64,000 bases of DNA from Pseudomonas sp. W4I3 (GTDB taxonomy: Bacteria; Pseudomonadota; Gammaproteobacteria; Pseudomonadales; Pseudomonadaceae): assembly GCF_030816195.1 (NCBI RefSeq), contig NZ_JAUSXS010000001.1, positions 3,557,501-3,621,500 on the forward strand, read 5' to 3'. Positions 1 through 9,041 of the stretch are shown piece after piece (positions within the stretch are counted from its first letter, which is position 1; every line of letters begins with the position of its first letter). Under the pieces are notes generated by a model that was not told the DNA's origin, ran no database searches, and saw nothing but the letters and a program-made list of their open reading frames with translations. Both the position numbers and the translations under genes were made by a program.

Positions 1-389
1 AAAAAGGCCGTGAACTGGCGCATAACCCGTGGGCCTCGGGGGTGCTGTATTGGCGCGAAACCAGTCAGCAGATCATCCTCAATGGCCAGGCCGTGCGCTT
101 GCCGCAGGTCAAGGCTGACGAGGCGTGGCTCAAGCGCCCGTATGTCACGCACCCGATGTCATCGGTGTCTCACCAGAGCGAAGAACTGACGGACGTGCAG
201 GCCATGCGCAACGCCGCCAGGCAATTGGCCGACGCGCAAGGCCCGCTGCCGCGTCCCGAGGGCTATTGCGTGTTCGAACTGCGATTCGAATCGCTGGAGT
301 TCTGGGGCAATGGGCAGGAACGGTTGCATGAGCGGTTGCGCTATGACCGCAGTGACACGGGCTGGCGAGTGCGGCGTTTGCAGCCCTGA
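1..389 (+). CDS. pyridoxamine 5'-phosphate oxidase family protein (PdxH/PhzG-like), 5' end outside window
   Basis: The reading frame is open from the left edge, so the start lies upstream and only about the last 128 residues are seen. They contain the conserved family stretches [35 protein letters not shown] and the C-terminal WRVRRLQP. These belong to the C-terminal half of FMN-dependent pyridoxamine-phosphate oxidases, where the RLHERL(R/V)Y segment contacts FMN and substrate. The wording is closer to PhzG-type paralogues than to typical housekeeping PdxH, but without the N-terminal half the substrate cannot be assigned. It is followed by a hairpin with a T-tract, so it is probably the last gene of its transcript. 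Confidence 0.8.
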   Translation, partial: KGRELAHNPWASGVLYWRETSQQIILNGQAVRLPQVKADEAWLKRPYVTHPMSSVSHQSEELTDVQAMRNAARQLADAQGPLPRPEGYCVFELRFESLEFWGNGQERLHERLRYDRSDTGWRVRRLQP

Positions 390-405
390 GGCGAACAGGC
401 ATCGA

Positions 406-446
406 ACCCTCTGGTACTCCTGCGAGGGCAGCACCAGGGGGTTTTT
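406..446 (+). terminator. rho-independent terminator after the flavin oxidase gene
   Basis: A 10-bp stem (ACCCTCTGGT at 406-415 pairing with ACCAGGGGGT at 433-442, one G-U pair) encloses a 17-nt loop. It runs into five T residues ending at 446, 17 nt after the stop codon at 389. Position and T-tract fit an intrinsic terminator. Confidence 0.6.
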
Positions 447-453
447 CTGCGCG

Positions 454-831
454 TTATTTGGCGGTCGCGGCCTGCTCGATCAAGCGAGCCACGGGCGCCG
501 GGTTTGAGACCATCACCACGTGGGACGCGCCCTTTACCACCTCCACGGCCTTAGCGTGCGCTCGCTTGGCCATGAAGGCCAGGGCCTGGGGCGGGATGTT
601 TGTCCTGGTCGCCGTAAATGGACCAGCTTGGGATGTGCTTCCAGGCTGGCGTGCCGAATGGCTCGTTCAGCGCGGCGTCGGTGACCGGACGCTGGGTTGC
701 GACCATCAATGCCGCTTGCGCGGCGGGAACGTCAGCGGCGAATTGCTGGTGGGTTTTTCGGTCTGTGCGAACGCGTTCGCACCGGCAAACAGGCAGGCTG
801 CGACGGCCAGCGAGGCAAGGGTTTTTTTCAT
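454..831 (-). pseudogene. decayed exported alpha/beta hydrolase
   Basis: The minus strand starts with ATG at 831 and encodes a clear signal peptide (MKKTLASLAVAACLFAGANAFA). The protein then drops out of frame near 758. A second frame carries AAQAALMVATQRPVTDAALNEP...SWSIYGDQD, and after a further one-base slip near 610 a third frame carries FMAKRAHAKAVEVVKGASHVVM...ARLIEQAATAK to a stop at 454-456. The pieces read as the secretion signal and C-terminal third of an alpha/beta hydrolase, including the Asp (YGDQD) and His (ASHVV) regions of the triad. The nucleophile half is missing. This is therefore an internal deletion plus at least one frameshift. It sits downstream of the P460 and hydrolase genes in the same orientation. 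Confidence 0.7.
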
Positions 832-854
832 GGGCAACTCCGTTGAGTCTGGGG

Positions 855-1364
855 TTATGGGGCGTACCGTGTGAACACGAAATCATGGTTTTTAACGCGT
901 GCCTGGTGGCAGGCAAAACACGTCTCGTGCTGCGCCTGATCGACCGCCTTGCCGTTGATAAAACGGCCAAAGCCCCACCCGCCGCTCGCGGCGTACTTGC
1001 TCGAATCCTTCACCATCACTTGAACCGTTGTGGCTGCGCCCGGTATGGAAGCCGGCTCGAATTCGGGCGATTGCACGTGCTTCCAGGCCAGTTTCACCAG
1101 CACCGTGCCGTCGGGAAAAGGCAGCGCTGAGTCGTGGTAGGCCTTGATCGCCAGGTCATTGCCGACCACGGCGCGCAATTCGTTCAAGGGGGCGGCTTCC
1201 TGCGCTGGGGCGATCAGCGCCCACTTACGATAGCCTTCGGGAATTTTTACGCCGTAGATCGGCGAAGCGTCGCCGTCAGCGCTATCGCCCATTGCGGCAC
1301 CCGTGACGGTGAGCGCAACCGCTGCAACAGCCCTGGACAGGACGGCCAGATGCATGAGTTTCAT
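855..1364 (-). CDS. cytochrome P460 family protein
   Basis: The 169-residue protein has an N-terminal signal peptide (cleavage probably after AAMG or nearby), the motif IPEGYRKWALI typical of the P460 domain, and one c-type haem-binding motif CFACH near the C-terminus (about residues 152-156). P460 proteins are periplasmic c-haem enzymes with an extra lysine-haem crosslink. Known members oxidise hydroxylamine, and many uncharacterised relatives occur in heterotrophs. It lies 14 bp after the stop of the upstream hydrolase at 1379-2452, so co-transcription is likely. The substrate cannot be told from the sequence. Confidence 0.82.
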   Translation of the reverse strand: MKLMHLAVLSRAVAAVALTVTGAAMGDSADGDASPIYGVKIPEGYRKWALIAPAQEAAPLNELRAVVGNDLAIKAYHDSALPFPDGTVLVKLAWKHVQSPEFEPASIPGAATTVQVMVKDSSKYAASGGWGFGRFINGKAVDQAQHETCFACHQARVKNHDFVFTRYAP

Positions 1365-1378
1365 CGTGGCTCTCCCTG

Positions 1379-2452
1379 TCAGAGGTGATCGGCGTCAACC
1401 ACCGCCTGGGCGAACGCTTGCGGCGCTTCCTGGGGCAGGTTGTGCCCTACTCCACCGCTGACAAGGCGGAATTCATACTTGCCGGTGAAGCGTTTTGCAT
1501 AAGCCTCGGCCGGCGGATGGGGCGCGCCGTTCGCATCGCCTTCCATCGTGATAGTCGGCACGCTGATGGAAGGAAATGCCGCCAGTTTCTTCTCGATCGC
1601 GTCGTACTTGGGCTCGCCTTTGACCAGGTTCAAACGCCAGCGATAGTTGAAGATCGACACGGCCACGTGATCGGGGTTGTGCAGGGAAGCCGCGCTGCGA
1701 TCAAACGTGGCGTCGTCGAAATTCCACTTTGGCGACGCCAGCTTCCAGATGAGCTTGGCGAAGTCATGGGTGTTTTTCTCGTAACCCAGACGGCCGCGCT
1801 CGGTCGCGAAGTAGAACTGGTACCACCACTGCAACTCGGCCGCTGGCGGCAGTGGCGCCTGGCCCGCCTCCTGGCTGCCGATCAGGTAGCCGCTCACCGC
1901 GACCAGCGCTTTGACTCGTTCCGGCCACAGTGCGGCAACGATATCGGCGGTGCGGGCGCCCCAGTCAAACCCACCCAGCACGGCCTTGTTGATCTTCAGC
2001 GCATTCATGAAGTCGATCAGGTCGCTCGCCAACGCAGCAGGTTGGCCATTGCGAACGGTCTTGGCCGACAGAAAACGCGTGTCGCCATAACCACGGGCTG
2101 AAGGGATCAACACCCGGTAGCCCTTGCCGGCCAACGCAGGAGCGACATCAGTGAAGGCGTTGATATCGTAGGGCCAGCCGTGCAGCAGAATAACCACCGG
2201 ACCGTCCGCTGGGCCAAGTTCCGCGTAGGAAACGTCCAGCACGCCTGCCTTCACATGCTTGAGCGCGCCCAGCGAAGTATTGGCTCCCGGTGTGATAGCC
2301 CCCACCGTGGCAGGCGGTACCTCAGCAGCGCTGGCGTGGGCAAACCCTGCCGCCACAGCGGTAAATTGCAGCAGCGCGGCGGCCACGAGCGTTGGGGCAA
2401 AAGCCCGCAGGCGCCAGGTATTATTTGGGTTGTTGAGCAAGGCCATATCCAT
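1379..2452 (-). CDS. exported alpha/beta hydrolase, epoxide hydrolase-like
   Basis: A 357-residue protein beginning at the ATG at 2452, chosen because GGAG lies 8 nt upstream and a signal peptide follows (LVAAALLQFTAVAAGFAHASA). The alpha/beta-hydrolase fold shows an HGWPYD oxyanion motif and a nucleophile elbow GGFDWGAR whose central residue is Asp rather than Ser. It also has a cap domain rich in Trp/Tyr and a late His in GVGHNLPQ. An Asp nucleophile with HGxP is the pattern of soluble epoxide hydrolases and haloalkane dehalogenases. Export to the periplasm is notable. It lies between an EHN-type epoxide hydrolase and cytochrome P460 in one minus-strand run. Confidence 0.82.
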   Translation of the reverse strand: MDMALLNNPNNTWRLRAFAPTLVAAALLQFTAVAAGFAHASAAEVPPATVGAITPGANTSLGALKHVKAGVLDVSYAELGPADGPVVILLHGWPYDINAFTDVAPALAGKGYRVLIPSARGYGDTRFLSAKTVRNGQPAALASDLIDFMNALKINKAVLGGFDWGARTADIVAALWPERVKALVAVSGYLIGSQEAGQAPLPPAAELQWWYQFYFATERGRLGYEKNTHDFAKLIWKLASPKWNFDDATFDRSAASLHNPDHVAVSIFNYRWRLNLVKGEPKYDAIEKKLAAFPSISVPTITMEGDANGAPHPPAEAYAKRFTGKYEFRLVSGGVGHNLPQEAPQAFAQAVVDADHL

Positions 2453-2513
2453 CGTATTTTCTCCGTGGCGGGCCCGCGAGTAACGGCCCGGTGTGTGGTG
2501 GATTGCGTATGAG

Positions 2514-3848
2514 TCACTGCGCGGTCTTGGTTGCGCCCAGCTTGGCGCGCAGCGGCCGGAAGGCTTCACGCAACTCTTCGCTGAACAATTGAGGCTGTTC
2601 CCAGGAAGCGAAGTGGCCGCCCTTGCTCACCTGGCTGTAATAGGCAAGTGACGGATAGGCGCGTTGCGCCCAGCTTTTGGGCGCCTGATAGATTTCGTGG
2701 GGGAATACCGTGATCGCCACCGGCACCTTGATGCTCGCGGTCTTCTGCGCGGCAGCGCTGAAATTGTTGTTGTTGTTTTCCCAGTAGAAGCGCGATGACG
2801 AAGCGCCGACGTTCGTCAGCCAGTACAGGCTGATATCGTCCAGCATCTCGTCACGGCTAAGGACCCGTTCAGGCTGGCCGCTGCTGTCGGTCCAGGCGGC
2901 GAATTTTTCATACATCCACGCCGCGGTGCCGGTGGGCGAATCGGCCAGCAGGTAACCGATGGTCTGCGGGCGGGTGACCATCATTGCGCCATAGGCAGCG
3001 TTGCGGCCGAAGAAGGTGCTCAGTGAATCAAACGCCTTGCGTTCAGGCTCGGAAAGCCCGGCCGGGGCCGGGTCGCCACTGTTGATCGGCTTGACCAGCT
3101 CGGGTGGGATGGTTGCCGGCATGTTCAAGTGAATGCCGAGCAGACCAGGCGGATTCAGGCGACCCAATGCATCCGATATCACCGAACCGTGGTCGCCGCC
3201 CTGGGAAACATACTGCGAGTAGCCCAGACGCTTCATGAGCACATCCCAAGCCTTCGCGACGCGATCCGGCCCCCAGCCCAATTCAGTCGGCTTGCCGGAA
3301 AAACCGTGCCCGGGGATCGACGGGATGATCACGTCGAATGAATCTTCAACCTTGCCGCCGTAAGCCACCGGATCCGTCAGCGGGCCGATGGTCTTCAGGA
3401 ACTCGAACTGCGAGCCAGGCCATCCGTGGGTCAGCAGCAGCGGCATCGCGCCAGGGTTTGGCGAGCGGACATGGATGAACTGGATATCGACGCCGTCGAT
3501 CGTCGTGATGAATTCGGGCAGCGCGTTGAGCCTGGCCTCGGCCTTGCGCCAGTCATAGCCTGTGCCCCAGTACTTCACCAGCGCCTGGACCTGGGCCAGC
3601 TGCACGCCTTGAGAGACGTCATTGACGGTTTCTTTGTCTGGCCAGCGGGTCGCCGCGATGCGCTGTTTCAGGTCGATCAATTGAGCTTCATCGACATGAA
3701 CTCGATAAGGTCGAATCGATTCGGAACCGGTCGAGGCCGCGCTGACAGCTGACGCATCGGCCGCTGGGCTGGCAGCCCAGGCACCGCCGCTCCCGGCTAT
3801 CAGGACCAAACCAAACACGCCCCTCCTCACAGGGTTTTTCCAGTTCAT
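2514..3848 (-). CDS. exported epoxide hydrolase with EHN N-terminal domain
   Basis: A 444-residue protein. The start at 3848 (MNWKNPVRRG) is preferred over an ATG at 3881 because GGAGAT lies 5-10 nt upstream and a signal peptide ending GGAWA follows directly. After a short linker comes an EHN domain (PYRVHVDEAQLIDLKQRIAATRWPD), then the hydrolase core with LLLTHGWPGS, nucleophile motif GGDHGSVI (Asp) and the catalytic-His region SKGGHFASWEQP. This is the architecture of microsomal-type epoxide hydrolases. It is the first gene of the minus-strand run that continues into the second hydrolase (61-bp gap) and P460. It diverges from the two-component regulator at 4152, which makes that regulator a candidate controller. 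Confidence 0.88.
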   Translation of the reverse strand: MNWKNPVRRGVFGLVLIAGSGGAWAASPAADASAVSAASTGSESIRPYRVHVDEAQLIDLKQRIAATRWPDKETVNDVSQGVQLAQVQALVKYWGTGYDWRKAEARLNALPEFITTIDGVDIQFIHVRSPNPGAMPLLLTHGWPGSQFEFLKTIGPLTDPVAYGGKVEDSFDVIIPSIPGHGFSGKPTELGWGPDRVAKAWDVLMKRLGYSQYVSQGGDHGSVISDALGRLNPPGLLGIHLNMPATIPPELVKPINSGDPAPAGLSEPERKAFDSLSTFFGRNAAYGAMMVTRPQTIGYLLADSPTGTAAWMYEKFAAWTDSSGQPERVLSRDEMLDDISLYWLTNVGASSSRFYWENNNNNFSAAAQKTASIKVPVAITVFPHEIYQAPKSWAQRAYPSLAYYSQVSKGGHFASWEQPQLFSEELREAFRPLRAKLGATKTAQ

Positions 3849-4151
3849 AATCGGATCTCCGAGCATCAAATGAGTCATCAATGGGAGCAGGCGTGCGCCT
3901 GCTCGATGGGTTCATTTAACGCCGCGCAGGTATCCGGTATGTGTCACCTACTGCCTGAAAAGAATCACTGTGTATCCCACTGCCCCACAGATACAAAACA
4001 CTACAAACCAACCACGCGTTGACCTGCGTCTGGTGACAGTCTGGGCAGGTCTGCTGAAAAAGGCTGACGCGATGGGCGCCGGCACCTGGATATACTCGAC
4101 GGCACCTTCGTGTTAACAAACAACAACAGCCAAGGGCTAAAGGTGGGTCAA

Positions 4152-4892
4152 GTGGAGCACGTAGATCACATTCTCATCGTTGATGATGATCGCGAGATCA
4201 GGGAACTGGTCGGCAATTACCTTCAGAAAAACGGGTTGCGCACCACGGTGGTGGCGGATGGTCGCCAGATGCGTCACTTCCTGGAATCCACGCCGGTCGA
4301 CTTGATCGTGCTGGACATCATGATGCCCGGCGACGATGGGCTGGTGCTGTGTCGGGAACTGCGAGCAGGCAAGCACAAAGCCACACCGATTCTGATGCTC
4401 ACCGCGCGCAATGACGACACCGACCGAATCATCGGCCTGGAGATGGGCGCCGATGATTACCTGGTCAAGCCCTTCGTCGCCCGGGAGTTACTGGCGCGGA
4501 TTAACGCGGTGCTGCGGCGCACACGCATGTTGCCGCCCAATCTCATCCTCACCGAAGCAGGCCGGCCGCTTGCATTTGGCAAGTGGCGGCTGGATACCAC
4601 GGCGCGGCATTTGCTGGACAGTGAAGGAACCATCGTGACGTTAAGCGGCGGTGAGTATCGGCTGCTTCGCGTGTTCCTCGACCACCCGCAGCGCGTGCTC
4701 AATCGCGATCAGCTGCTGAACCTCACACAGGGGCGGGATGCCGACCTCTTTGATCGATCGATTGACTTGCTCGTCAGTCGGCTGCGCCACCGGTTGCAGG
4801 ACGACGCGCGTGCCCCTGCCTACATCAAGACGGTTCGCAGCGAGGGCTATGTGTTTACCTACGCGGTGGAAGTCTCGGGAGAACAGCCATGA
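4152..4892 (+). CDS. OmpR-family response regulator
   Basis: A receiver domain (HILIVDDDREIRELV, phosphoacceptor Asp in LIVLDIMMPG, LTAR and the Lys in LVKPF) is followed by a winged-helix DNA-binding domain ending YIKTVRSEGYVFT. The start is uncertain. GTG at 4152 (VEHVDHILIV) is favoured because AAAGGTGGG precedes it and the receiver fold begins at once. In-frame GTG codons at 4143 and 4110 would add 3 and 14 residues. Its stop overlaps the kinase start by 4 nt (ATGA), so the pair is translationally coupled. It is divergent from the exported epoxide hydrolase genes. No signal that identifies its stimulus is visible. Confidence 0.9.
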   Translation: MEHVDHILIVDDDREIRELVGNYLQKNGLRTTVVADGRQMRHFLESTPVDLIVLDIMMPGDDGLVLCRELRAGKHKATPILMLTARNDDTDRIIGLEMGADDYLVKPFVARELLARINAVLRRTRMLPPNLILTEAGRPLAFGKWRLDTTARHLLDSEGTIVTLSGGEYRLLRVFLDHPQRVLNRDQLLNLTQGRDADLFDRSIDLLVSRLRHRLQDDARAPAYIKTVRSEGYVFTYAVEVSGEQP

Positions 4893-6232
4893 ACAGGCGT
4901 TGGCCACGCACGTTGGCCTCGCGGTTGTCACTCATCTTCCTGGTCAGTCTGGTGGTGGCTCATGGAATGTCATTCGGCCTGCAATTTTATGAGCGTTACC
5001 AAAGCGCAAAGACCTTGATGCTGGACAATTTCGAACAGGACCTGGCCACCACGGTAGCCGTACTGGAGCGGCTGCCGGCCAATGAGCGTGAGGCCTGGCT
5101 GCCCCGGTTCGAACACCCGAACTACCGATACGCACTGGATCAAGGCCAGCCAGGGTCGCCAATGGACATGGCCACGGCGCCGGTATCCGTGCGCTCCATG
5201 CAAGCGACGCTGGGCGCGGACTATCCACTGAGCTTCACCGACATTGCGGACGTGCGTCCCCACTATCAGGCCCATTTACGCCTCAAGGACGGCAGCCCAC
5301 TGACGATTGATGTCCGGCCATTGGTAATGCCGCTATCGCCCTGGTTACCCGTGGTTCTGGTTGCGCAATTGTTGCTGTTGTTCGCCTGCACCTGGCTCGC
5401 CATACGCACGGTGATACAGCCGCTGACGCGGCTTTCCCAGGCGGTAGACGGGCTTGATCCAAATGGCCAGGGCGAACCGCTCAAGGAGGACGGGCCTGTC
5501 GAGGTGGCCTACGCTGCCGTCGCTTTCAATACCCTGCAGGAGCGCATCGCCACTTACGTCAAGGAACGCATGCAGCTATTGGCGGCTATATCCCACGACC
5601 TGCAGACCCCGATCACACGCATGAAGCTTCGTGCCGAGTTCATGGACGATTCGATTGAGAAGGACAAACTCTGCAATGACCTGGATGAAATGCAGCACCT
5701 GGTCCAGGAAGGTGTGGCCTACGCGCGCAGTATGGCCGGATCCAATGAGCCAAGCCGGCGCGTGGACGTCGACTCCTTTCTGGAGAGCCTGGTGTTCGAT
5801 TACCTCGATACGGGCAAGCAAGTCGCGTTGGTGGCGAACGGCGGCGCAGCTATCGACACGCGTCCCCATGCGCTGCGCAGGATACTGGTCAACCTTGTGG
5901 ACAATGCGTTGAAGTTTGGCTCAGCGGTGGAACTCAACGTACAGCGCCAGCCGGCGGGTGGGTTGCTGATCCAAGTGCTGGACCGTGGCCCCGGAATACC
6001 GGAACACCAGTTGCCCGAAGTGCTGAAGCCTTTTTATCGCGTCGAGAGCTCGCGAAATCGGGAAACCGGCGGGGCCGGACTTGGCCTTGCGATTTCCCAA
6101 CAACTGACACTGACCCTGCAAGGCTCCCTGCGCCTGGTGAACCGCGACGGCGGCGGCCTGTGTGCCGAGTTGACACTGCCGCCCACGCTGAAACTTACCG
6201 CCAAGACGCCGGTGGATCATCCCCCGCGATAA
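4889..6232 (+). CDS. membrane sensor histidine kinase (EnvZ-like)
   Basis: A 447-residue kinase with a first transmembrane helix near residues 10-32, a periplasmic loop of about 120 residues and a second helix (LPVVLVAQLLLLFACTWLAI). A HAMP linker follows, then the H-box AAISHDLQTPITRMKLRAEF with the phosphorylated His. N-box NLVDNALKFG, G1 DRGPGIP and G2 GGAGLGL are all present, so it should be active. The periplasmic loop has no recognised sensor fold. It shares the ATGA overlap with the upstream regulator and its stop touches the stop of the convergent thioredoxin-fusion gene. Confidence 0.92.
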   Translation: MNRRWPRTLASRLSLIFLVSLVVAHGMSFGLQFYERYQSAKTLMLDNFEQDLATTVAVLERLPANEREAWLPRFEHPNYRYALDQGQPGSPMDMATAPVSVRSMQATLGADYPLSFTDIADVRPHYQAHLRLKDGSPLTIDVRPLVMPLSPWLPVVLVAQLLLLFACTWLAIRTVIQPLTRLSQAVDGLDPNGQGEPLKEDGPVEVAYAAVAFNTLQERIATYVKERMQLLAAISHDLQTPITRMKLRAEFMDDSIEKDKLCNDLDEMQHLVQEGVAYARSMAGSNEPSRRVDVDSFLESLVFDYLDTGKQVALVANGGAAIDTRPHALRRILVNLVDNALKFGSAVELNVQRQPAGGLLIQVLDRGPGIPEHQLPEVLKPFYRVESSRNRETGGAGLGLAISQQLTLTLQGSLRLVNRDGGGLCAELTLPPTLKLTAKTPVDHPPR

Positions 6233-7444
6233 TCAGCCCTTGTTCTTCGCCTCAGCCAACAATTGCTGGATCACTTTTTCCTGGGTGTCATAGCTGCCTT
6301 CGCCAAAATGGGTGTAGCGGATCTTGCCCTCGGCGTCGACGATGTAGTGTGCGGGCCAATACTGATTGTCGAAGGCGCGCCAGATCGCATAGTTGTTGTC
6401 GATTGCGATCGGGTAGTTGAGGCCCAGCTTCGCTACGCTTTTACGCACGTTGTCGACCACCCTCTCAAAGGGATACTCCGGCGTGTGCACGCCGATGACC
6501 ACCAGCCCGTCCTTTTCGTATTTGCTCGCCCACTCCTTCACGTACGGAATGCTGCGCTGGCAATTGATGCAGTCGAAGGTCCAGAAATCCACCAGCACCA
6601 CTTTGCCTCGCAAGGACTCCTTGCTCAGCTCCGGTGAGTTGAGCCACTGGACGGCACCCGACAGGGACGGCATTTCACCCTTCACGCTCATCTCAGGCGT
6701 GGTCGCGGCCTTCACGCTGTCCACCAGGGAATCAACGATCCTGGGTACACCGCTCAGCAGCGATTGCTCCACCCTCGCCGCCCCCTCGGATGACGTGCTC
6801 GCGAGCAGCTGGCTCTGTGCGCCACTGCCGATCACCACCGCCGCCACCAGCGTGGCAAGCCCTGCGCCACGCCGCAGCCAGGCGGTAACCGGCAACGACA
6901 GTTTCAATCGAGACATCAAGCCTCGTCCGGCGAAGATCAGCGCGCCCAATGAAAGGGCGCTGCCCAAGCCATACGCCAACAGCAGGAGGCTGGTTTGAGC
7001 ACTGGGGCCTTGCAGCATCGCGCTGGTCAGAATAATGCCCAGGATCGGCCCCGCGCAGGGCGCCCACAGCAGCCCGGTGGCGACCCCGATCAGCAGCGCC
7101 GCGCTGGGCCCTGACAGTCTGCGCGTTGCCGGATCAAGGCGATTCCCCAGGGCCGTTAAGGGCCGCATCAACCCGTTGCCGATCCTGGCAGACAGCAACG
7201 AAAGGGCGAACAGCACCAGCACCACCAGCGCCAACTGGCGACCGATCCCGTTGGCCGTCACCACCCAGTCACTGCTGACCACGGCGAGGCTGGACACGAG
7301 GGCAAAGGTCAGCGCCAGGCCGAGCAGCGTCCACACCACTGACGACGGCGAGCGATCGGCACGGGCGAATAAAAACGGCACGACGGGGAGAATGCACGGG
7401 CTGAGCACCGTGACGATACCGCCGAGAAATGCGATCAATAACAT
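6233..7444 (-). CDS. CcdA-like membrane domain fused to a TlpA-type thioredoxin (DipZ-like)
   Basis: A 403-residue protein starting at ATG 7444, with AGGTGG 6 nt upstream. The first about 230 residues form six or so hydrophobic helices with the paired cysteine motifs SPCILP and APCAGP, which in CcdA/DsbD carry electrons across the membrane. A periplasmic thioredoxin-like domain follows with active site CINC (VDFWTFDCINCQRSIPYVKEW) and the family motif GVHTPEYPFE. The fusion is that of DipZ. It probably receives electrons from cytoplasmic thioredoxin and reduces periplasmic disulfides or sulfenic acids. It is convergent with the kinase gene, with no gap. Confidence 0.88.
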   Translation of the reverse strand: MLLIAFLGGIVTVLSPCILPVVPFLFARADRSPSSVVWTLLGLALTFALVSSLAVVSSDWVVTANGIGRQLALVVLVLFALSLLSARIGNGLMRPLTALGNRLDPATRRLSGPSAALLIGVATGLLWAPCAGPILGIILTSAMLQGPSAQTSLLLLAYGLGSALSLGALIFAGRGLMSRLKLSLPVTAWLRRGAGLATLVAAVVIGSGAQSQLLASTSSEGAARVEQSLLSGVPRIVDSLVDSVKAATTPEMSVKGEMPSLSGAVQWLNSPELSKESLRGKVVLVDFWTFDCINCQRSIPYVKEWASKYEKDGLVVIGVHTPEYPFERVVDNVRKSVAKLGLNYPIAIDNNYAIWRAFDNQYWPAHYIVDAEGKIRYTHFGEGSYDTQEKVIQQLLAEAKNKG

Positions 7445-7589
7445 GGCGCCACCTGCTGTTGGTTTGGCCGAGGTCAAGTCCCTCGCTGGCGCTCATTGAA
7501 CCGCGTGGAGGTATCGCGCGTGTGTCGGTAAGGCGCTCTATTGAATCCGTACGTATCCGCGTGGCCCTTGGATACATTGCGATACGGAA

Positions 7590-8207
7590 CTAGCGCGCGC
7601 TCAACACGCGATCAATCTCGCCAACCACCTGCCTCGTCGCCGCCTCGATCGTGCCTTCATTGCGGCATAAAACCCAACCGTGATCGGCGACTGCTCGTTC
7701 AAACGCCTGCGTGCAAGCGACATGCTCTTGCAACGTATGCAGCACCGTGCTGCTCAGCCCACGCCGTCGCGCCGCAGCCCTCGCCCATGACAATTCAGCG
7801 TCGGTGACCACCCCGACATGCAGGTCGGGCACCTGCACGTTGCGATCAATGTTCAGTTGCAGGATCTGCGCAAACGGAATCAGGCGACGAAACGCCGCGT
7901 CGGACGGGTACCAGCGGTCGATCAGAATGATGCTGTCCGGTGGCTGCTTAGGCAGTACGTGCATGGACATCCAGCTGCGGCTTTCAGCGAAGCGCTCACA
8001 CACCGCCAGCTCCAGCGTGCGGCTGGGGTGCCTGACAAGCTGGTTGACCAGTGCCATGGTTTCACCCCGATAGGGATCGCTCTTCTTCTCGCACAATCGG
8101 ATTACTTTCTTATTGTCGGCCCTGAGTGCCGACGTCACCGCTTCCAGCAGTGTGGTCTTGCCGGTGCCCTTGGGCCCGTCCAGTGAAACGAACAGCGCGC
8201 GACTCAT
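7590..8207 (-). CDS. thymidylate kinase-like P-loop nucleotide kinase
   Basis: A 205-residue protein. ATG 8207 is chosen because GGGAG lies 7 nt upstream and the P-loop follows at once (FVSLDGPKGTGKTTLLEAV). Further kinase features are the DR motif (IILIDRWYPSDAAF) and an Arg-rich lid (SWARAAARRRGL). It resembles dTMP kinase, but the sequence between motifs is divergent and it is not next to the DNA polymerase delta' gene, where housekeeping tmk is normally found. It is more likely a paralogue of unknown nucleotide substrate. A small ORF starts divergently at 8367. Confidence 0.75.
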   Translation of the reverse strand: MSRALFVSLDGPKGTGKTTLLEAVTSALRADNKKVIRLCEKKSDPYRGETMALVNQLVRHPSRTLELAVCERFAESRSWMSMHVLPKQPPDSIILIDRWYPSDAAFRRLIPFAQILQLNIDRNVQVPDLHVGVVTDAELSWARAAARRRGLSSTVLHTLQEHVACTQAFERAVADHGWVLCRNEGTIEAATRQVVGEIDRVLSAR

Positions 8208-8366
8208 TGACCAGCTCCCATGGCGGACATAGCGTTCGGTGTGTTGTCCGCAGGGCAAATCCAGCCTGAAGAACTTCTGATTTTTTCTGAATCACCGCGC
8301 CGTCCAGTCATCAAACGAACAGACCCTATGCGGGTAACACGTGTTGATTGTAATGGAGGAACGCCC

Positions 8367-8594
8367 ATGTTCGATAAACCGCACTACCTCGTCAGTTTTA
8401 TTCTGGACAACCAACCCCAGAGCCGCACGCTGCAACACGAAGGCGACGAGCTGGACCCGCAACTGGCGCAATCACTGCTCAAGGAGCGCTTTGCCGAACT
8501 CAAGGATGCGCGGCTGAGCGATGTCCAGGTGCAAAAGCGTACCAAGCCGGTTGATGAGGGCCATGACATTCCGGGGCATTACAGGCAGCCGTGA
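8367..8594 (+). CDS. small hypothetical protein
   Basis: The 75-residue product starts at ATG 8367 after a strong ribosome-binding site (GGAGG, 7 nt upstream). It is hydrophilic and contains no Cys and no membrane segment. No family is recognised. The clear start signal and charged, non-repetitive composition (ELDPQLAQSLLKERFAELKDARL) favour a real gene over noise. It is divergent from the nucleotide kinase gene and convergent with the next small gene, 21 bp away. Confidence 0.6.
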   Translation: MFDKPHYLVSFILDNQPQSRTLQHEGDELDPQLAQSLLKERFAELKDARLSDVQVQKRTKPVDEGHDIPGHYRQP

Positions 8595-8615
8595 ATGGCC
8601 TTGGCCTGCTGACAC

Positions 8616-8846
8616 TCAGTCGATCGGGCCAATATTGATCGTGCGATCCGCGCCCAGCCCCTCGACCTTGGCGAGGACATCGCTGGGCGTGTGCTCGGAG
8701 AACGTCAGCACATAGCCCATGCCGCTGCCGTCCTCTTCAACCGAGGTCACCCACAACTCGACCTCATCGAAAGCCAGGCCTATGGCGTCGCCGATCAAAC
8801 GGTTGCGCGCTTCTGAATCGGTGTCGCCCGCTGGGTAATCGTTCAT
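8616..8846 (-). CDS. small hypothetical acidic protein
   Basis: The 76-residue protein begins at ATG 8846 with a near-perfect GAGGAGGTTT ribosome-binding site. It is acidic and shows alternating hydrophobic residues consistent with a small alpha/beta fold (VELWVTSVEEDGSGMGYVLTF, ADRTINIGPID). No signal peptide or membrane segment is seen and no family is recognised. It is convergent with the neighbouring small gene. Confidence 0.6.
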   Translation of the reverse strand: MNDYPAGDTDSEARNRLIGDAIGLAFDEVELWVTSVEEDGSGMGYVLTFSEHTPSDVLAKVEGLGADRTINIGPID

Positions 8847-9041
8847 TGGCAAACCTCCTCTTTGCTGTGTCGATGTTGTTATCACCATAGACGCCGGCCC
8901 CACTGACGCGTTCGTTTTTTTGCCACGCGAGCGAGTGGTCACCGCTCATCACCCCGAGCTGCGCTTTTTTTAAACTCGTGGCTTTTCGATGATCAAAACC
9001 AAGTGAGGGCCACTCAACCATGACTGATGATCGGAGGACTC

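Noticed and set aside
4064..4096. Possible sigma-70 promoter (TATACT at 4091) for the two-component operon
   Set aside because: No -35 hexamer at acceptable spacing was found, so it is not supported.
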